Below are positions 36,309-45,813 of a stretch of DNA of 64,000 bases, in pieces. This DNA is from Meridianimarinicoccus roseus. Its GTDB lineage: Bacteria; Pseudomonadota; Alphaproteobacteria; Rhodobacterales; Rhodobacteraceae. Under the pieces are notes generated by a model. That model saw nothing but the letters and a program-made list of their open reading frames with translations. It was not told the DNA's origin and did not search any database. Every line of letters starts with the position of its first letter. Positions within the stretch are counted from its first letter, which is position 1. Made by a program: the position numbers and the translations under genes. Location: assembly GCF_003172915.1 (NCBI RefSeq), contig NZ_QGKU01000068.1, positions 1 to 64,000 of the forward strand. The letters run 5' to 3'.

Positions 36309-37455
36309 ACCCTGTCATCTCCAGATATCCGCGCCCCTGGTGGCTGCCGTGCACCCGCACGGGGCCTTCCCAGTAGGGCACGTTCAGGTCCATCCATGCC
36401 TGAGCGTTCAGCGGCTCGGTCACGATGTCCACCCCTCCTTCGTCCCACTGCACGCGCCAGCGCACAGGGATCTCCCGTCCGGCCACACGCGCGGTGTCCA
36501 GCGGGGTCAATTCTACGGCCCCGTCGGGCAGATAGCGCGCAGCGCCGCTGGGACCAACATGGCCCGCCGGGATGAAGTCCGGCCCGTCCGCGTCGCGCAG
36601 GCGATAAACCATGAGCTTGGAGCCGTCTGACAGGTGCAAAGAGAACCAATCCCACCCGGTCTGGCTGTCCGCCAGCGGCTGCGAAGACCATTCCCGGTCG
36701 AGCCACGCCTGCCCGGTCACGGCGACAGGCCCGTCCGGCAGATCGAGCGTTCCGGAAACCGAGTAGTGCGGCTGCGAGTAGTAGTAGCTGGCCTGCCCGC
36801 GAGGTGATTTCACGGAATAGCCGCCCCGGCCCTGCAGCATCAGCGGTCCCCCGGCGGTCAGCGCGAGTTCGTAGCCGAACCCGTCGCCGCGCGCTGTCAG
36901 ATCGATCCGGTCCAGCGCATCGTCCCCCGGCGCCGCGCGCCCGGTCATCGCCCAGTTGTTGATCCAGGCGGCGAACGGGTCGGCGGTGGCACCGGCTTGC
37001 CCGATACCGCCGCGCGCGAAGGTCTGCGCCGCGAAGTGCCGGTCCGCAGCGGTCAGCCCGGCATGGCCGAACCAGATCTGCGGCGCGCGCCAGCCGCCGC
37101 GTTCGCTACCGGGCGCCTCGGGCCGCAGGGCGCTGCGGAACAGCGTCCATTGGATGCCGTACTCGGCCCCGTCCGCGCCGGTCAGGTTGGCGGTAACGTA
37201 CCACCACTCGATGCGGAAATCGGGATGCGGACCGTGGTCGTGGGGAAATTCGAACGCGGGGTCCGGTTGCGGCAGCGTGAACCCGTCGGCGTCCGACCCC
37301 ATCCCGGCGAATCCCTGCGCTGCGGCGTACGGTGCGGGCACGCCGACCGCCAGCGCCGCGCAGCAGGTCAGTCCTGCAAGGGCAAGGCCAAAGCGCCGGT
37401 ACAAGCGGTGCCGGGCAGAGACAGGATCGGGTCGGAACGGGCGGTCAGCGGTCAC
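36301..37455 (-). CDS. AttH/CrtC-type lipocalin-like protein
   Basis: A 384-residue exported protein with an N-terminal hydrophobic segment (FGLALAGLTCCAALAVGV). Two lipocalin-like halves carry RIEWWYVTANLTG, YGIQWTLFRSAL, WLDREWSSQPL and GWDWFSLHLSDGSKLMVYRL, the hallmark of AttH and carotenoid 1,2-hydratase (CrtC) proteins. No carotenoid genes are near, so the AttH role as the soluble partner of an ABC system is preferred. The start is taken as GTG at 37455 with AAGG upstream, overlapping the permease stop by 11 bases. A TTG at 37461 is the alternative. Confidence 0.85.
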   Translation of the reverse strand: MTADRPFRPDPVSARHRLYRRFGLALAGLTCCAALAVGVPAPYAAAQGFAGMGSDADGFTLPQPDPAFEFPHDHGPHPDFRIEWWYVTANLTGADGAEYGIQWTLFRSALRPEAPGSERGGWRAPQIWFGHAGLTAADRHFAAQTFARGGIGQAGATADPFAAWINNWAMTGRAAPGDDALDRIDLTARGDGFGYELALTAGGPLMLQGRGGYSVKSPRGQASYYYSQPHYSVSGTLDLPDGPVAVTGQAWLDREWSSQPLADSQTGWDWFSLHLSDGSKLMVYRLRDADGPDFIPAGHVGPSGAARYLPDGAVELTPLDTARVAGREIPVRWRVQWDEGGVDIVTEPLNAQAWMDLNVPYWEGPVRVHGSHQGRGYLEMTGYE

Positions 37456-39913
37456 TGGCAAACACCTTCAGCAGATCGGCGGGGGGGCGGCGCGAGAGGC
37501 GCCGGGCGGGGAGGGCGCTGGCGGCCAGCGCAGCGGCCAGCGCCAGCGCGGTCAAACGCAGCCAGTCGGCGGGAAACACCTGCATCGGCAACCGCCAGCC
37601 GAAGGCAGCGACGTTGACCACCGCCAGCAGTACCCAGGCCAGCGCCAGCCCGACCGGGATCGCCGCCGCCGCCGTTCCGAGCGCCAGCAACGCGGCGCGG
37701 GCCAGTTCCATGTGCCCAAGCCGGGCGCGCGGCAGCCCCGCCGCCCAGATCGGCGCGACTTGCGGCAGGCGCTGCGCCGCCAGGGTCAGAAGGCTTGTCA
37801 GCATCGCCAGCGCCGCCACCCCCAGCGTCAGCACGTTCAGCGCGCCAGTGACGGCGAAGGTCCGCTCGAAAATCGCCAGCGACAGCGCTTTGAGTGCGGC
37901 CTGGTCGCGCAGCGCGTCGCTGCCCAGCCCGAACAGGTCGCGCAGCGCCTCCATAAGTGCGGGTACCTCGGCAGGGGGCAAGCGCAGCGCGAAGCGGGTG
38001 ACCGGCAGATCGGGATGCGCGGCGGTGAAAGCGTCCAACGACACCGCCGCCTCGGCCAGCGGGTTGCCGTAGTCGGAATAGACCGCCAGCACCCGCGCCG
38101 CGCGCCCGTCCAGCGTGACGGTGTCGCCGGGTCCTGTGCCGCTGCGTAGCGCGAACTGTTCGTTGACGAGGATGCCCTCGCCACGCGCCAGCGCGTCCCA
38201 GACACCGGCGCGGCTGCCCAGAAGCGGCCAGGTTTCGCGGTAAGTCGCATGGTCCGCGAGGCCGCGCAGCTGGGCGGGCCGTCCGTCCAGTCGCGCCTCG
38301 GTCCAGACCTGCGGCAGGATCGCGTTCACGCGCGGGTCCAGCCATGCGGCGATCTGTTGCGCCCGCGCTTCGGTGCCCGCGTCGAGGTAGATCTCGGCCG
38401 CGAGTCGCTGGTCTAGCCAACCGGTGAAAGTGGCGCGGAAACTGCCCACCATTGTCGACACGCCGATATTCGCCGCCAGTGCCAGCATCAGCGCCATGAG
38501 CGCGAGCGACAGGCCGGGCAGTTGCTGCCGCGTGTCGGCCCAGAACCATTCCGCCAGCGGCCCTTGCGCGCGGGACTGCGCGGCGGCAAGACCCTGCGCC
38601 AGAAGCCACGGCAGCACGAGCGCCGCGCCCAGCAGCAACCCACCCAGCGCCGCGAATCCGGCGATCAGCCCATCCCCGGCGGCCGCTGCGATGCCGGCGA
38701 GTGTCAGCGCGCCCAGTCCGGCCAGCGCCTGCCGGGCCTGCGCCGTCCCTGAGGCAAGCGCCCATGCGCGCGGTTGCGCGCCGGACAGCACGGGCAGCCG
38801 CGCAAGCCGCCAGAGCGCCTGTGTTGAGGCAAGCGCGGTGCCGAGCCAAGCCATCGCGAAGCCCGCCGCGATCCAGCCCGGCCGTAACGCCAACGCGCCG
38901 GACGCGGGCGCGCCGTAAAGCCCGCGCAGCGTTGCCGCCACGTCGGGGAGCAGCGCTGCCGCGATCACATAACCAAGCGCGACCCCCGCCGCGCCGGCCA
39001 GCGTGGCCGCCAGCGCGAGTTCTGCCGCCAGCAGCAGAGCCAGTGCACGGCGTGTCAGTCCCAGCGCCCGCAGCGTCCGGAACATCCCTCGCCGCTGTTC
39101 GAACGCCAGCCCGACGGCGCCGTGCACGATGAAAAGCCCGACCGTGAAGGACAGTAGCCCGAATGCCGTCAAGTTCAGATGAAAGCTGCCGGTCAGCCCG
39201 CCGATCCCGGCGCCCGCCTCGGGTTCGCCGCGCACAAGGCCGGGTGCCAGCGCCGAAAGGGGCGTGGCGCCCGGCGGCGGGTCTTCGATCAGCACGAGCC
39301 GGGATGGATCGCCACGGCCGCCCGCATCCGAATCTCGTGTGTCATCCACGCCCGCCAGTAAGTCCGCCACGGTGCCGATATCGCCGATGGCGGTGCCGGG
39401 GGCCACGTCTTCGCTGATCAACACCTGCTGCGGCACCGCGTCGGAGAGCCATCCCGCGGTGCCCGGCGCGGCGAAAAGCCGTCCCGGCGGGCCGATGAAG
39501 GCGGCCAGCGCGGTCGCGCCGTCCTCTTCGGGAAGCGGATCGGCACCGTCCGCGGGTTCCGTGGCGGCGGGCAGCACCGGGGCGGAGAGCGGATCGAGCC
39601 CGATCAGCGACACACCGCGACCACCGATAGTGGCGCGCCCTTCCAGGACCGGGGCCACGGCCCAGCCCGCCCGCCGCAGCGCAACGTAATCAGCCAGCGG
39701 AACCGGCCCGCCGTCGCGAGCGCGCAACACGGGCCGGTTTTCCTGGCTGACCACCTGCGCCGCGCGATCATAGCTGGCCCGGGCCTCGGAGTTGATCGCC
39801 TGCACGCCGGTCCAAAGCGCAGTCGCCAAGGCCAGCCCCAGCAGCAGCGTAGCCGCCTGCCCGGGATGCCGCCGCCAGTGGCTGGCCAGCGCGCCTGCCG
39901 CCGCCCGCCACAT
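37445..39913 (-). CDS. FtsX-like ABC transporter permease (AttF/G type)
   Basis: An 822-residue protein with two FtsX-type four-helix modules and periplasmic loops. The first helix is about 18-38 (ATLLLGLALATALWTGVQA), a periplasmic domain runs to about 245, and the remaining helices follow around 250-470 and in the last 220 residues. The gene begins 40 bases after the ATPase stop and its own stop overlaps the lipocalin gene. The ATPase-permease-AttH order matches AttEFGH-like exporters described from Agrobacterium, with F and G fused into one long permease. Confidence 0.88.
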   Translation of the reverse strand: MWRAAAGALASHWRRHPGQAATLLLGLALATALWTGVQAINSEARASYDRAAQVVSQENRPVLRARDGGPVPLADYVALRRAGWAVAPVLEGRATIGGRGVSLIGLDPLSAPVLPAATEPADGADPLPEEDGATALAAFIGPPGRLFAAPGTAGWLSDAVPQQVLISEDVAPGTAIGDIGTVADLLAGVDDTRDSDAGGRGDPSRLVLIEDPPPGATPLSALAPGLVRGEPEAGAGIGGLTGSFHLNLTAFGLLSFTVGLFIVHGAVGLAFEQRRGMFRTLRALGLTRRALALLLAAELALAATLAGAAGVALGYVIAAALLPDVAATLRGLYGAPASGALALRPGWIAAGFAMAWLGTALASTQALWRLARLPVLSGAQPRAWALASGTAQARQALAGLGALTLAGIAAAAGDGLIAGFAALGGLLLGAALVLPWLLAQGLAAAQSRAQGPLAEWFWADTRQQLPGLSLALMALMLALAANIGVSTMVGSFRATFTGWLDQRLAAEIYLDAGTEARAQQIAAWLDPRVNAILPQVWTEARLDGRPAQLRGLADHATYRETWPLLGSRAGVWDALARGEGILVNEQFALRSGTGPGDTVTLDGRAARVLAVYSDYGNPLAEAAVSLDAFTAAHPDLPVTRFALRLPPAEVPALMEALRDLFGLGSDALRDQAALKALSLAIFERTFAVTGALNVLTLGVAALAMLTSLLTLAAQRLPQVAPIWAAGLPRARLGHMELARAALLALGTAAAAIPVGLALAWVLLAVVNVAAFGWRLPMQVFPADWLRLTALALAAALAASALPARRLSRRPPADLLKVFASDR

Positions 39914-39953
39914 CAGCGCGGACCCGCCGCGCAGGTGCCGTCAGCCCGCGTCG

Positions 39954-40610
39954 TCACGCGATCCGGCCCCGGCTGAGATGCGCACGGCGGTCGAGCCGCC
40001 CGGCCAGCCGTTGCGAATGGGTGACCATCAGCAAGGCGACACCGCTGTCGCGTGACAACTCCAGCATCAGCGCCAGCACGCGGTCCGCAGCTGCCTCGTC
40101 CAGATTGCCGGTCGGCTCGTCGGCAAGGATCAGCGCGGGACGGGCTGCCAGCGTTCGACCGATGGCGACGCGCTGTTGCTGTCCGCCCGACAGCTGTTCC
40201 GGATAGCGCGTCGCAAGCTCGGCCAGCCCCAGTCGGGCCGTCACCTCGTCCAGCCAAGCGCGGTCGAGCCGCCCGGACAGCCGCGCCTGGAACGCGAGGT
40301 TCGCGGCAACGTTCAGCGACGGGATCAGGTTGAACTGCTGGAACACCAGCCCGACCGTGTCGCGCCGCAGCGCCGCGCGCCCGGCATCGTCCAATGCCGT
40401 AACGTCCTTGCCCGCGACATGGATGCGGCCCGCGTCGGGCGCGTCCAGCCCTGCGATCAGCGTCAGCAGCGTGCTTTTTCCGGACCCGCTTTCGCCGGTC
40501 AGCGCCAGGGTCGCCCCTTCCGCAAGCGTTAGGTCCAGCCCGTCGAGCACGCTCAGCGTCCCTTCGGGCCCGGCAAACGACTTGCGGACGGCTTCGATCG
40601 TCAAAATCAT
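39954..40610 (-). CDS. ABC transporter ATP-binding protein (LolD/MacB-type, AttE-like)
   Basis: A 218-residue ATPase of the MacB/LolD class. Walker A is TGESGSGKSTLL, the signature LSGGQQQRVAIGRTLA, Walker B LILADEPTGNLDE, with an H-loop in LLMVTHSQRLAGRLDR. The class energises mechanotransmission with FtsX-fold permeases rather than canonical transport. It is first in the operon ATPase, permease, lipocalin, FMN-binding protein. Confidence 0.94.
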   Translation of the reverse strand: MILTIEAVRKSFAGPEGTLSVLDGLDLTLAEGATLALTGESGSGKSTLLTLIAGLDAPDAGRIHVAGKDVTALDDAGRAALRRDTVGLVFQQFNLIPSLNVAANLAFQARLSGRLDRAWLDEVTARLGLAELATRYPEQLSGGQQQRVAIGRTLAARPALILADEPTGNLDEAAADRVLALMLELSRDSGVALLMVTHSQRLAGRLDRRAHLSRGRIA

Positions 40611-40694
40611 GTGATCTCCGTAGCCATGCCGGGCAGGTAGCTCGCGCGCGCCGGGCGAACAGGGGCAGGGATAGTGCGCCGCCGGGTGGCAGGC

Positions 40695-41480
40695 TCAGCC
40701 GGGCGTTTGGTCGGCCCGTGCCACAAGCTCGGCAACCTTCGGGCCCACCGCGTCCACCACCAGTGCGACGCCCCGCGCGTTGGGGTGGATGCCGTCGGGC
40801 TGCATGAGCGCGCGCAGGGCGCCATCTTTGCCGCCCGCATCGCGCGCAGCTTCGATCGGGGCAAGGAAGCTGGGAACCAGCAGCGCGCCATGCTTGGCAG
40901 CAAGTTCAGGGTAGATCGCGTCGAACGCGTCCTTGTAGTCCGGTCCGAAATTGCCCGGCGCGGTCACGCCGATCAGAAGCACCGGCAGCCCGCTTGCCCG
41001 CGCCTGCGTCAGGATCGCATCCAGATTGGCGCGCGCCGTTTCCGGGGGGATGCCGCGCAGCAGATCGTTTCCGCCAAGCGCCACGATCAGCGCGTCGACA
41101 TCGTCCGTCAGAGTCCAGCCGAGCCGCGAAAGCCCGCCCGCCGTGGTGTCGCCCGACACGCCTGCGTTCAGAACCTCGGCGCCGATCTCTTGCGCATCGA
41201 GCCAGCGCTGCAATTGCGGCACGAACCCATCGCCCTGCGCCAGCCCGTAGCCCTGCGTGAGGCTGTCACCCAGCGCAGCGACCGTCACCGTGTCCTGGTT
41301 TTGCGCGGGCGCGCCGCCGGGTTGCAGCGCCAGCGTGGCCGTCAGCAGCCCCGCCGCCAGCCGCCCGGCTGCCGCGCGTCGGATCGCGCCCGCGTCGGCG
41401 CGCAGCTTGAGTCCCGCGCGTGCAGAGCCATATGTCCCACATGACCAATGTCCGAGGAGCCGTTTGATGACCGACCCCAT
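40695..41480 (-). CDS. tesA: Arylesterase/thioesterase of the SGNH family (TesA-like)
   Basis: A periplasmic GDSL/SGNH hydrolase. Block I is VAALGDSLTQGYGL with the nucleophilic Ser, block II AGVSGDTTAGG, block III ALGGNDLLRG and block V PDGIHPNARG, which contributes the Asp and His. The signal segment AAAGRLAAGLLTATLALQPG ends near APAQ. The start is uncertain: the only in-frame ATG close to the signal sequence is at 41480, which overlaps the divergent ATPase gene by 14 bases and gives an unusually long 60-residue leader. A nonstandard start nearer the signal peptide is possible. The divergent pairing with ybbA-ybbP matches E. coli. Confidence 0.88.
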   Translation of the reverse strand: MGSVIKRLLGHWSCGTYGSARAGLKLRADAGAIRRAAAGRLAAGLLTATLALQPGGAPAQNQDTVTVAALGDSLTQGYGLAQGDGFVPQLQRWLDAQEIGAEVLNAGVSGDTTAGGLSRLGWTLTDDVDALIVALGGNDLLRGIPPETARANLDAILTQARASGLPVLLIGVTAPGNFGPDYKDAFDAIYPELAAKHGALLVPSFLAPIEAARDAGGKDGALRALMQPDGIHPNARGVALVVDAVGPKVAELVARADQTPG

Positions 41481-42165
41481 CCTGTCGCTGAAGGATGCCA
41501 GCCTGCGCCTTGCGGGCAATGCCGGCCCCGTGGACATCCTGCATGGCATCACGCTCGACGTGGCGGCGGGGGAAACGCTGGGCCTGGTCGGGCCGTCCGG
41601 GTCTGGCAAGTCGTCGCTCCTCATGTTGATGGGCGGGCTGGAAACCGCCACGGGCGGGCGGGTGCACGCGCTTGGCCAGGACCTGACCGCGATGAACGAA
41701 GACCAGCTGGCGCGCTTCCGCCGCGATCATATGGGGGTGGTGTTCCAGTCTTTCCACCTGATCCCCACCATGACCGCGCTGGAAAATGTTGCAACCCCGC
41801 TCGAGCTGGCGAGACGGGCCGACGCGTTCGACCGTGCGGCCGAGGAACTGGCGGCGGTCGGGCTGGCGCACCGGGCCGATCACTACCCCTCGCAACTTTC
41901 GGGGGGAGAGCAGCAGCGCGTAGCGCTGGCCCGCGCCTCCGCGCCGCGCCCGGCGATCCTGCTGGCGGACGAACCTACCGGCAATCTCGACGGTATCAAC
42001 GGCAAGGCGATCATCGACATGCTGTTCGGCCTGCGCGACCGGCATGGTGCGACGCTTGTCATGGTCACCCACGCGCCTGAGCTTGCACAACTTTGCGACC
42101 GGGTGGTGCCGCTGCGCGACGGTCGGATCGACGCCGAGGCGGCAGCGCTTGAGGCTGCAGAATGA
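41467..42165 (+). CDS. ybbA: ABC transporter ATP-binding protein YbbA-like
   Basis: A 232-residue MacB-class ATPase: Walker A GPSGSGKSSLL, signature LSGGEQQRVALARAS, Walker B AILLADEPTGNLDG, H-loop MVTHAPELAQ. The start at 41467 is preceded by GAGGAGCC. Its last four bases overlap the permease start (ATGA). By analogy with E. coli it works with YbbP next to TesA, presumably handling lipids or hydrophobic molecules in the inner membrane; the exact substrate is not established. Confidence 0.92.
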   Translation: MTDPILSLKDASLRLAGNAGPVDILHGITLDVAAGETLGLVGPSGSGKSSLLMLMGGLETATGGRVHALGQDLTAMNEDQLARFRRDHMGVVFQSFHLIPTMTALENVATPLELARRADAFDRAAEELAAVGLAHRADHYPSQLSGGEQQRVALARASAPRPAILLADEPTGNLDGINGKAIIDMLFGLRDRHGATLVMVTHAPELAQLCDRVVPLRDGRIDAEAAALEAAE

Positions 42166-44744
42166 ACGGTGCGCCGGCCGTTAGCACCGCCGCGACCGAC
42201 ACCACAGGGGCCGGTCGCTGGCGCATCGCTGCCCGCATCGCCCGGCGCGAGTTGCGCGGCGGCGTGGCGGGCTTCCGCATCTTTCTGCTATGCCTCACGC
42301 TGGGTGTTATGGCGATCGCCGCCGTCGGCACCGTGCGCGCCGCGATCGAGGCCGGGCTGCGGGCCGAGGGCGCTGTGATCCTTGGCGGCGACGCCGAGAT
42401 CGAGTTCGACTACCGGCCCGCGGAAGCAGACGAGCGCGCCTGGATGGACGACATCGCGCAGCGCGTCTCCGAGGTCTACGATTTCCGGTCGATGGCCGTG
42501 TTCGACGCGCCCGGCGGGGCCGAACGCGGCCTTACGCAAGTGAAGGGCGTGGACGACGCCTATCCGCTGATGGGCGAAGTCGGATTGACGCCCGATATGC
42601 CCCTGGACGCCGCGCTCGACGGCCGGGACGGTCTGCCGGGCGGCGTGATGCAGCGCGTTCTGATCGACCGGCTGGGGATCGAGATCGGAGACACTTTCCG
42701 CCTCGGAACCGCCGAATTCGTGCTGATGGCCGAACTCGAGCGGGAACCGGATGCATCGTCGGCCGGCTTCTCGCTCGGTCCGCGCACCATCGTGCGCGCC
42801 GCGGCGCTGGACGGGGCCGGACTTCTTGGGGCGGGCACGATTTACGAAGTCAAATACCGGCTGGACCTGCCGCAGGGCGCCGACCTCGCTGCGCTGGAAG
42901 CCGCCGCCGATGCGCGCTTCGAAGGAACCGCCGCGCGCTGGCGAGACAGCCGGAACGGCGCGCCCGGCGTGCAGGAATTCGTGCAGCGGATCGGTGCGTT
43001 CCTGGTGCTCGTCGGCCTGGCCGGGCTGGCGGTGGGCGGGGTCGGGATCTCGGCCTCGGTGAGGGCCTACCTTCAAGGCAAGCGCGGGGTGATCGCCACG
43101 TTGAAGACGCTGGGCGCGGACCGCGCGACCATCTTCGCGGTCTACCTGCTGCAGATCGGCGTTCTGACCGTGGCGGGGGTGGTGGCCGGCGTGCTGCTGG
43201 GTATGGCGCTGCCGCTGGCCTTCGCACCGCTCATAGAGGCGCGCCTGCCCGTGCCCGTCGCGTTCGGCCTGCATGCCGCACCGCTTGCCGAGGCGGCACT
43301 TTACGGCGCGCTGACCGCAGCGATCTTTACGCTCTGGCCTCTGGCCCGCACCGAAGAGGTGCGCGCCGCCGCGCTGTTCCGTGATGGCGGGGCGGGTCGT
43401 CTAAGCCTGCCGCGGCCGCGCTACCTTGCGCTGACCGGCGGGCTTCTGGTGCTGCTGGTGGGGTCGGCGGCGGTCCTGTCGGGCATTCCTGCGCTTGCGA
43501 TGTGGACGGCGGGGGGCATCGTCGGAGCGCTTGGCGTGCTGGCGCTGGCGGCACTGGGGCTGCGGCACCTTTCGCGGTCTCTTGCGCGGCGACGCGCGGT
43601 GCGCGGTCGGCCGGCGCTTCGCATGGCGCTGGGCGCGATCGGCGGCCCGCGCGAGGAAGCAGGGTCGGTTGTGCTTTCGCTGGGACTGGGGCTGACGGTG
43701 CTGGCCGCGGTGGGCCAGATCGACACCAACCTGCGCAGTGCGATCGACAACGACTTGCCCGAGGTCGCGCCGTCCTATTTCTTCGTGGACATCCAGCCCG
43801 ATCAGATCGACGGTTTCCGCGCGCGGCTGGACGGCGACTCGGCCGTCAGCCGGGTTGATGCGGCCCCGATGCTGCGCGGCGTGATCACCGCGATCAATGG
43901 CACGCCCGCGCGCGAGGTCGCAGATCACTGGGTGCTGACGGGCGATCGCGGGGTGACCTATTCGGACGCTCCGCCGGACACGGTGGAGGTGACGGACGGG
44001 CAGTGGTGGCCGGAGGGCTACGATGGCCCACCGCAGGTCAGCTTCGCCGCCGAGGAGGCCGCCGAGATCGGCCTGGACCTGGGCGACAGCATTACCGTGA
44101 ACATCCTCGGACGCGACATCACCGCCGAGATCACCAGCTTCCGCGCGGTCGATTTCTCGAACGCGGGGATCGGATTCATTCTGTCGATGAACCCGTCCGC
44201 GCTGCAGGGTGCGCCGCATACCTGGATCTCGACGGTCTATGCCGAACCGCAGGCCGAGGCGGCGATCCTGCGCGACCTTGCCGGGGCCTATCCCAACATC
44301 ACCGCGATCCGGGTACGCGACGCGATCGACAACGTGGCGCGCGTTCTCGACAGTATCGCCGCGGCGACGTCCTATGGCGCGGGCGCGACGCTGCTGACAG
44401 GCTTCATCGTGCTGATCGGCGCGGCGGCGGCGGGCGAACGCGCGCGGGTCTACGAGGCCGCGGTGCTCAAGACGCTGGGCGCGACGCGGGCACGCATCCT
44501 CGGCAGTTTCGCGCTGCGCTCTGCTCTGATGGGCGCGGCGGCGGGGGCGGTCGCGCTGCTGGCCGGCGCGCTGGCGGGCTGGGGCGTGATGACCTTCGTG
44601 ATGGACGCGCCGTTCCACGTCGCCTGGGGCTCGGCCGCGGCGATCATCGCGGGCGGCGTGTCGGCGACGCTGCTGGCAGGGCTGGCCTTTGCGCTGCGCC
44701 CGCTGGCAGCGCGCCCCGCGCAGGTACTGCGCGCGCAGGACTGA
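42162..44744 (+). CDS. ybbP: FtsX-like ABC permease YbbP-like
   Basis: An 860-residue integral membrane protein with about ten helices: one near 35-60, groups around 275-390 and 420-470, and a final set after 740. Two periplasmic domains lie between, and the FtsX-type segments GISASVRAYLQGKRGVIATLKTLG and VYEAAVLKTLGATRARIL mark the two modules. It overlaps ybbA by four bases. The ybbA-ybbP unit is divergent from tesA as in enterobacteria. Confidence 0.92.
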   Translation: MNGAPAVSTAATDTTGAGRWRIAARIARRELRGGVAGFRIFLLCLTLGVMAIAAVGTVRAAIEAGLRAEGAVILGGDAEIEFDYRPAEADERAWMDDIAQRVSEVYDFRSMAVFDAPGGAERGLTQVKGVDDAYPLMGEVGLTPDMPLDAALDGRDGLPGGVMQRVLIDRLGIEIGDTFRLGTAEFVLMAELEREPDASSAGFSLGPRTIVRAAALDGAGLLGAGTIYEVKYRLDLPQGADLAALEAAADARFEGTAARWRDSRNGAPGVQEFVQRIGAFLVLVGLAGLAVGGVGISASVRAYLQGKRGVIATLKTLGADRATIFAVYLLQIGVLTVAGVVAGVLLGMALPLAFAPLIEARLPVPVAFGLHAAPLAEAALYGALTAAIFTLWPLARTEEVRAAALFRDGGAGRLSLPRPRYLALTGGLLVLLVGSAAVLSGIPALAMWTAGGIVGALGVLALAALGLRHLSRSLARRRAVRGRPALRMALGAIGGPREEAGSVVLSLGLGLTVLAAVGQIDTNLRSAIDNDLPEVAPSYFFVDIQPDQIDGFRARLDGDSAVSRVDAAPMLRGVITAINGTPAREVADHWVLTGDRGVTYSDAPPDTVEVTDGQWWPEGYDGPPQVSFAAEEAAEIGLDLGDSITVNILGRDITAEITSFRAVDFSNAGIGFILSMNPSALQGAPHTWISTVYAEPQAEAAILRDLAGAYPNITAIRVRDAIDNVARVLDSIAAATSYGAGATLLTGFIVLIGAAAAGERARVYEAAVLKTLGATRARILGSFALRSALMGAAAGAVALLAGALAGWGVMTFVMDAPFHVAWGSAAAIIAGGVSATLLAGLAFALRPLAARPAQVLRAQD

Positions 44745-44788
44745 CGCTCCTTCCGGCGCAGCCCCGCGGCGGCGCTGAGGCGAACCGA

Positions 44789-45775
44789 ATGAAAGGCGGG
44801 CATGACATGATGATAGAAGCGCAGACTCTGATCCTCGGCGCCGGGCTGACAGGGCTGACCGTGGCGGCGGGGCTGCGCCGTGCGGGTGGCCGTCCCGTCG
44901 TGCTGGACAAGAGCCGTGGCCTTGGCGGGCGGCTGGCCACCCGCCGCGCAGAGACGTGGCAGTTCGATCACGGCGCGCAGTACCTTCGCCCGCGCGGGCC
45001 CGAATTCGCCGCCCTGCTGGATGCGCTGAAGCCCTCGGGCGCGGTGCAGGCATGGGATGCTGCCGGCGAGGGCGCGCCGGCCTATGTGGGACTCCCGGGC
45101 ATGAGCGCGCTGGTCCGTCCGATGGCGGACGGGGTCGAGGTGCATCGCGGGGTGCGGGTCGCGGCGGCCCGTCGCGCGCAGAACCTGTGGCACCTGTCCG
45201 GCCCTGAAGGAGAGCCGCTCGCTCGCGCACCCGTGCTGATCTGCACCATTCCGGCGCCGCAGGCCGCTGCGGTGCTGGAGGGGCATCCGCTGGCACCGCG
45301 TATCGGCGCCGTCGCGATGGACCCGTGCTGGACTCTGATGGCGGCCTTCGCGGCGCCGCCGGACCTGCCCGACATCTCGCGCGCGCCGGACAGCGCGTTG
45401 CCGTGGATCGCGCGGGACGGTGGCAAGCCCGGCCGACAGGGCGAGACATGGGTCGCGCAGGCCGCTGCCGACTGGACGCGCGCGCATCTCGACCTTCCGC
45501 GCGCCGAGGCGGTTCAGGCATTGCTGGCGCTGCTGCGCGACCGCGCGGGCGGGCACTTGCCCGATGTGCTGCACGGCGACGCGCATCGCTGGCTTTACGC
45601 GGAGGCCCCTTCGCCGCTGGGCGTGCCCTGCCTGTCCGATCCCGACAGCGGGCTGATCGTGGCCGGGGACTGGTGCCTCGGGAGCCGGGCCGAACACGCG
45701 GTCCTGAGCGGCGAGGCCGCGCTGGCCGCGTTGCCGCCGCTGGCCGCCGCAGCCTCGGCGATGTCGGCGGGCTGA
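44789..45775 (+). CDS. Renalase-like FAD-dependent oxidoreductase
   Basis: A 328-residue flavoprotein. The dinucleotide-binding motif LILGAGLTGLTVAAGLRRAG is followed by VLDKSRGLGGRLATRR and FDHGAQYL, a run characteristic of renalase-type amine oxidases. The C-terminal FAD-contact segment is LIVAGDWCLGSRAEHAVLSGEAA. Renalases oxidise aberrant dihydro-NAD(P) isomers, which is a reasonable guess here. Two starts are possible: 44789 (GAGG eight bases upstream, used here) or 44807 (MMIEAQTLIL). It follows ybbP by 44 bases. Confidence 0.85.
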   Translation: MKGGHDMMIEAQTLILGAGLTGLTVAAGLRRAGGRPVVLDKSRGLGGRLATRRAETWQFDHGAQYLRPRGPEFAALLDALKPSGAVQAWDAAGEGAPAYVGLPGMSALVRPMADGVEVHRGVRVAAARRAQNLWHLSGPEGEPLARAPVLICTIPAPQAAAVLEGHPLAPRIGAVAMDPCWTLMAAFAAPPDLPDISRAPDSALPWIARDGGKPGRQGETWVAQAAADWTRAHLDLPRAEAVQALLALLRDRAGGHLPDVLHGDAHRWLYAEAPSPLGVPCLSDPDSGLIVAGDWCLGSRAEHAVLSGEAALAALPPLAAAASAMSAG

Positions 45776-45813
45776 GGCTTTTCCTTTCCGAGCGGTGCCG
45801 CTATCGGGGGGGC

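Noticed and set aside
44003-45775. A 590-residue frame reading into the renalase-like gene
   Set aside because: The upstream part is out of frame within ybbP and unrelated to flavoproteins. The real start is at 44789 or 44807.
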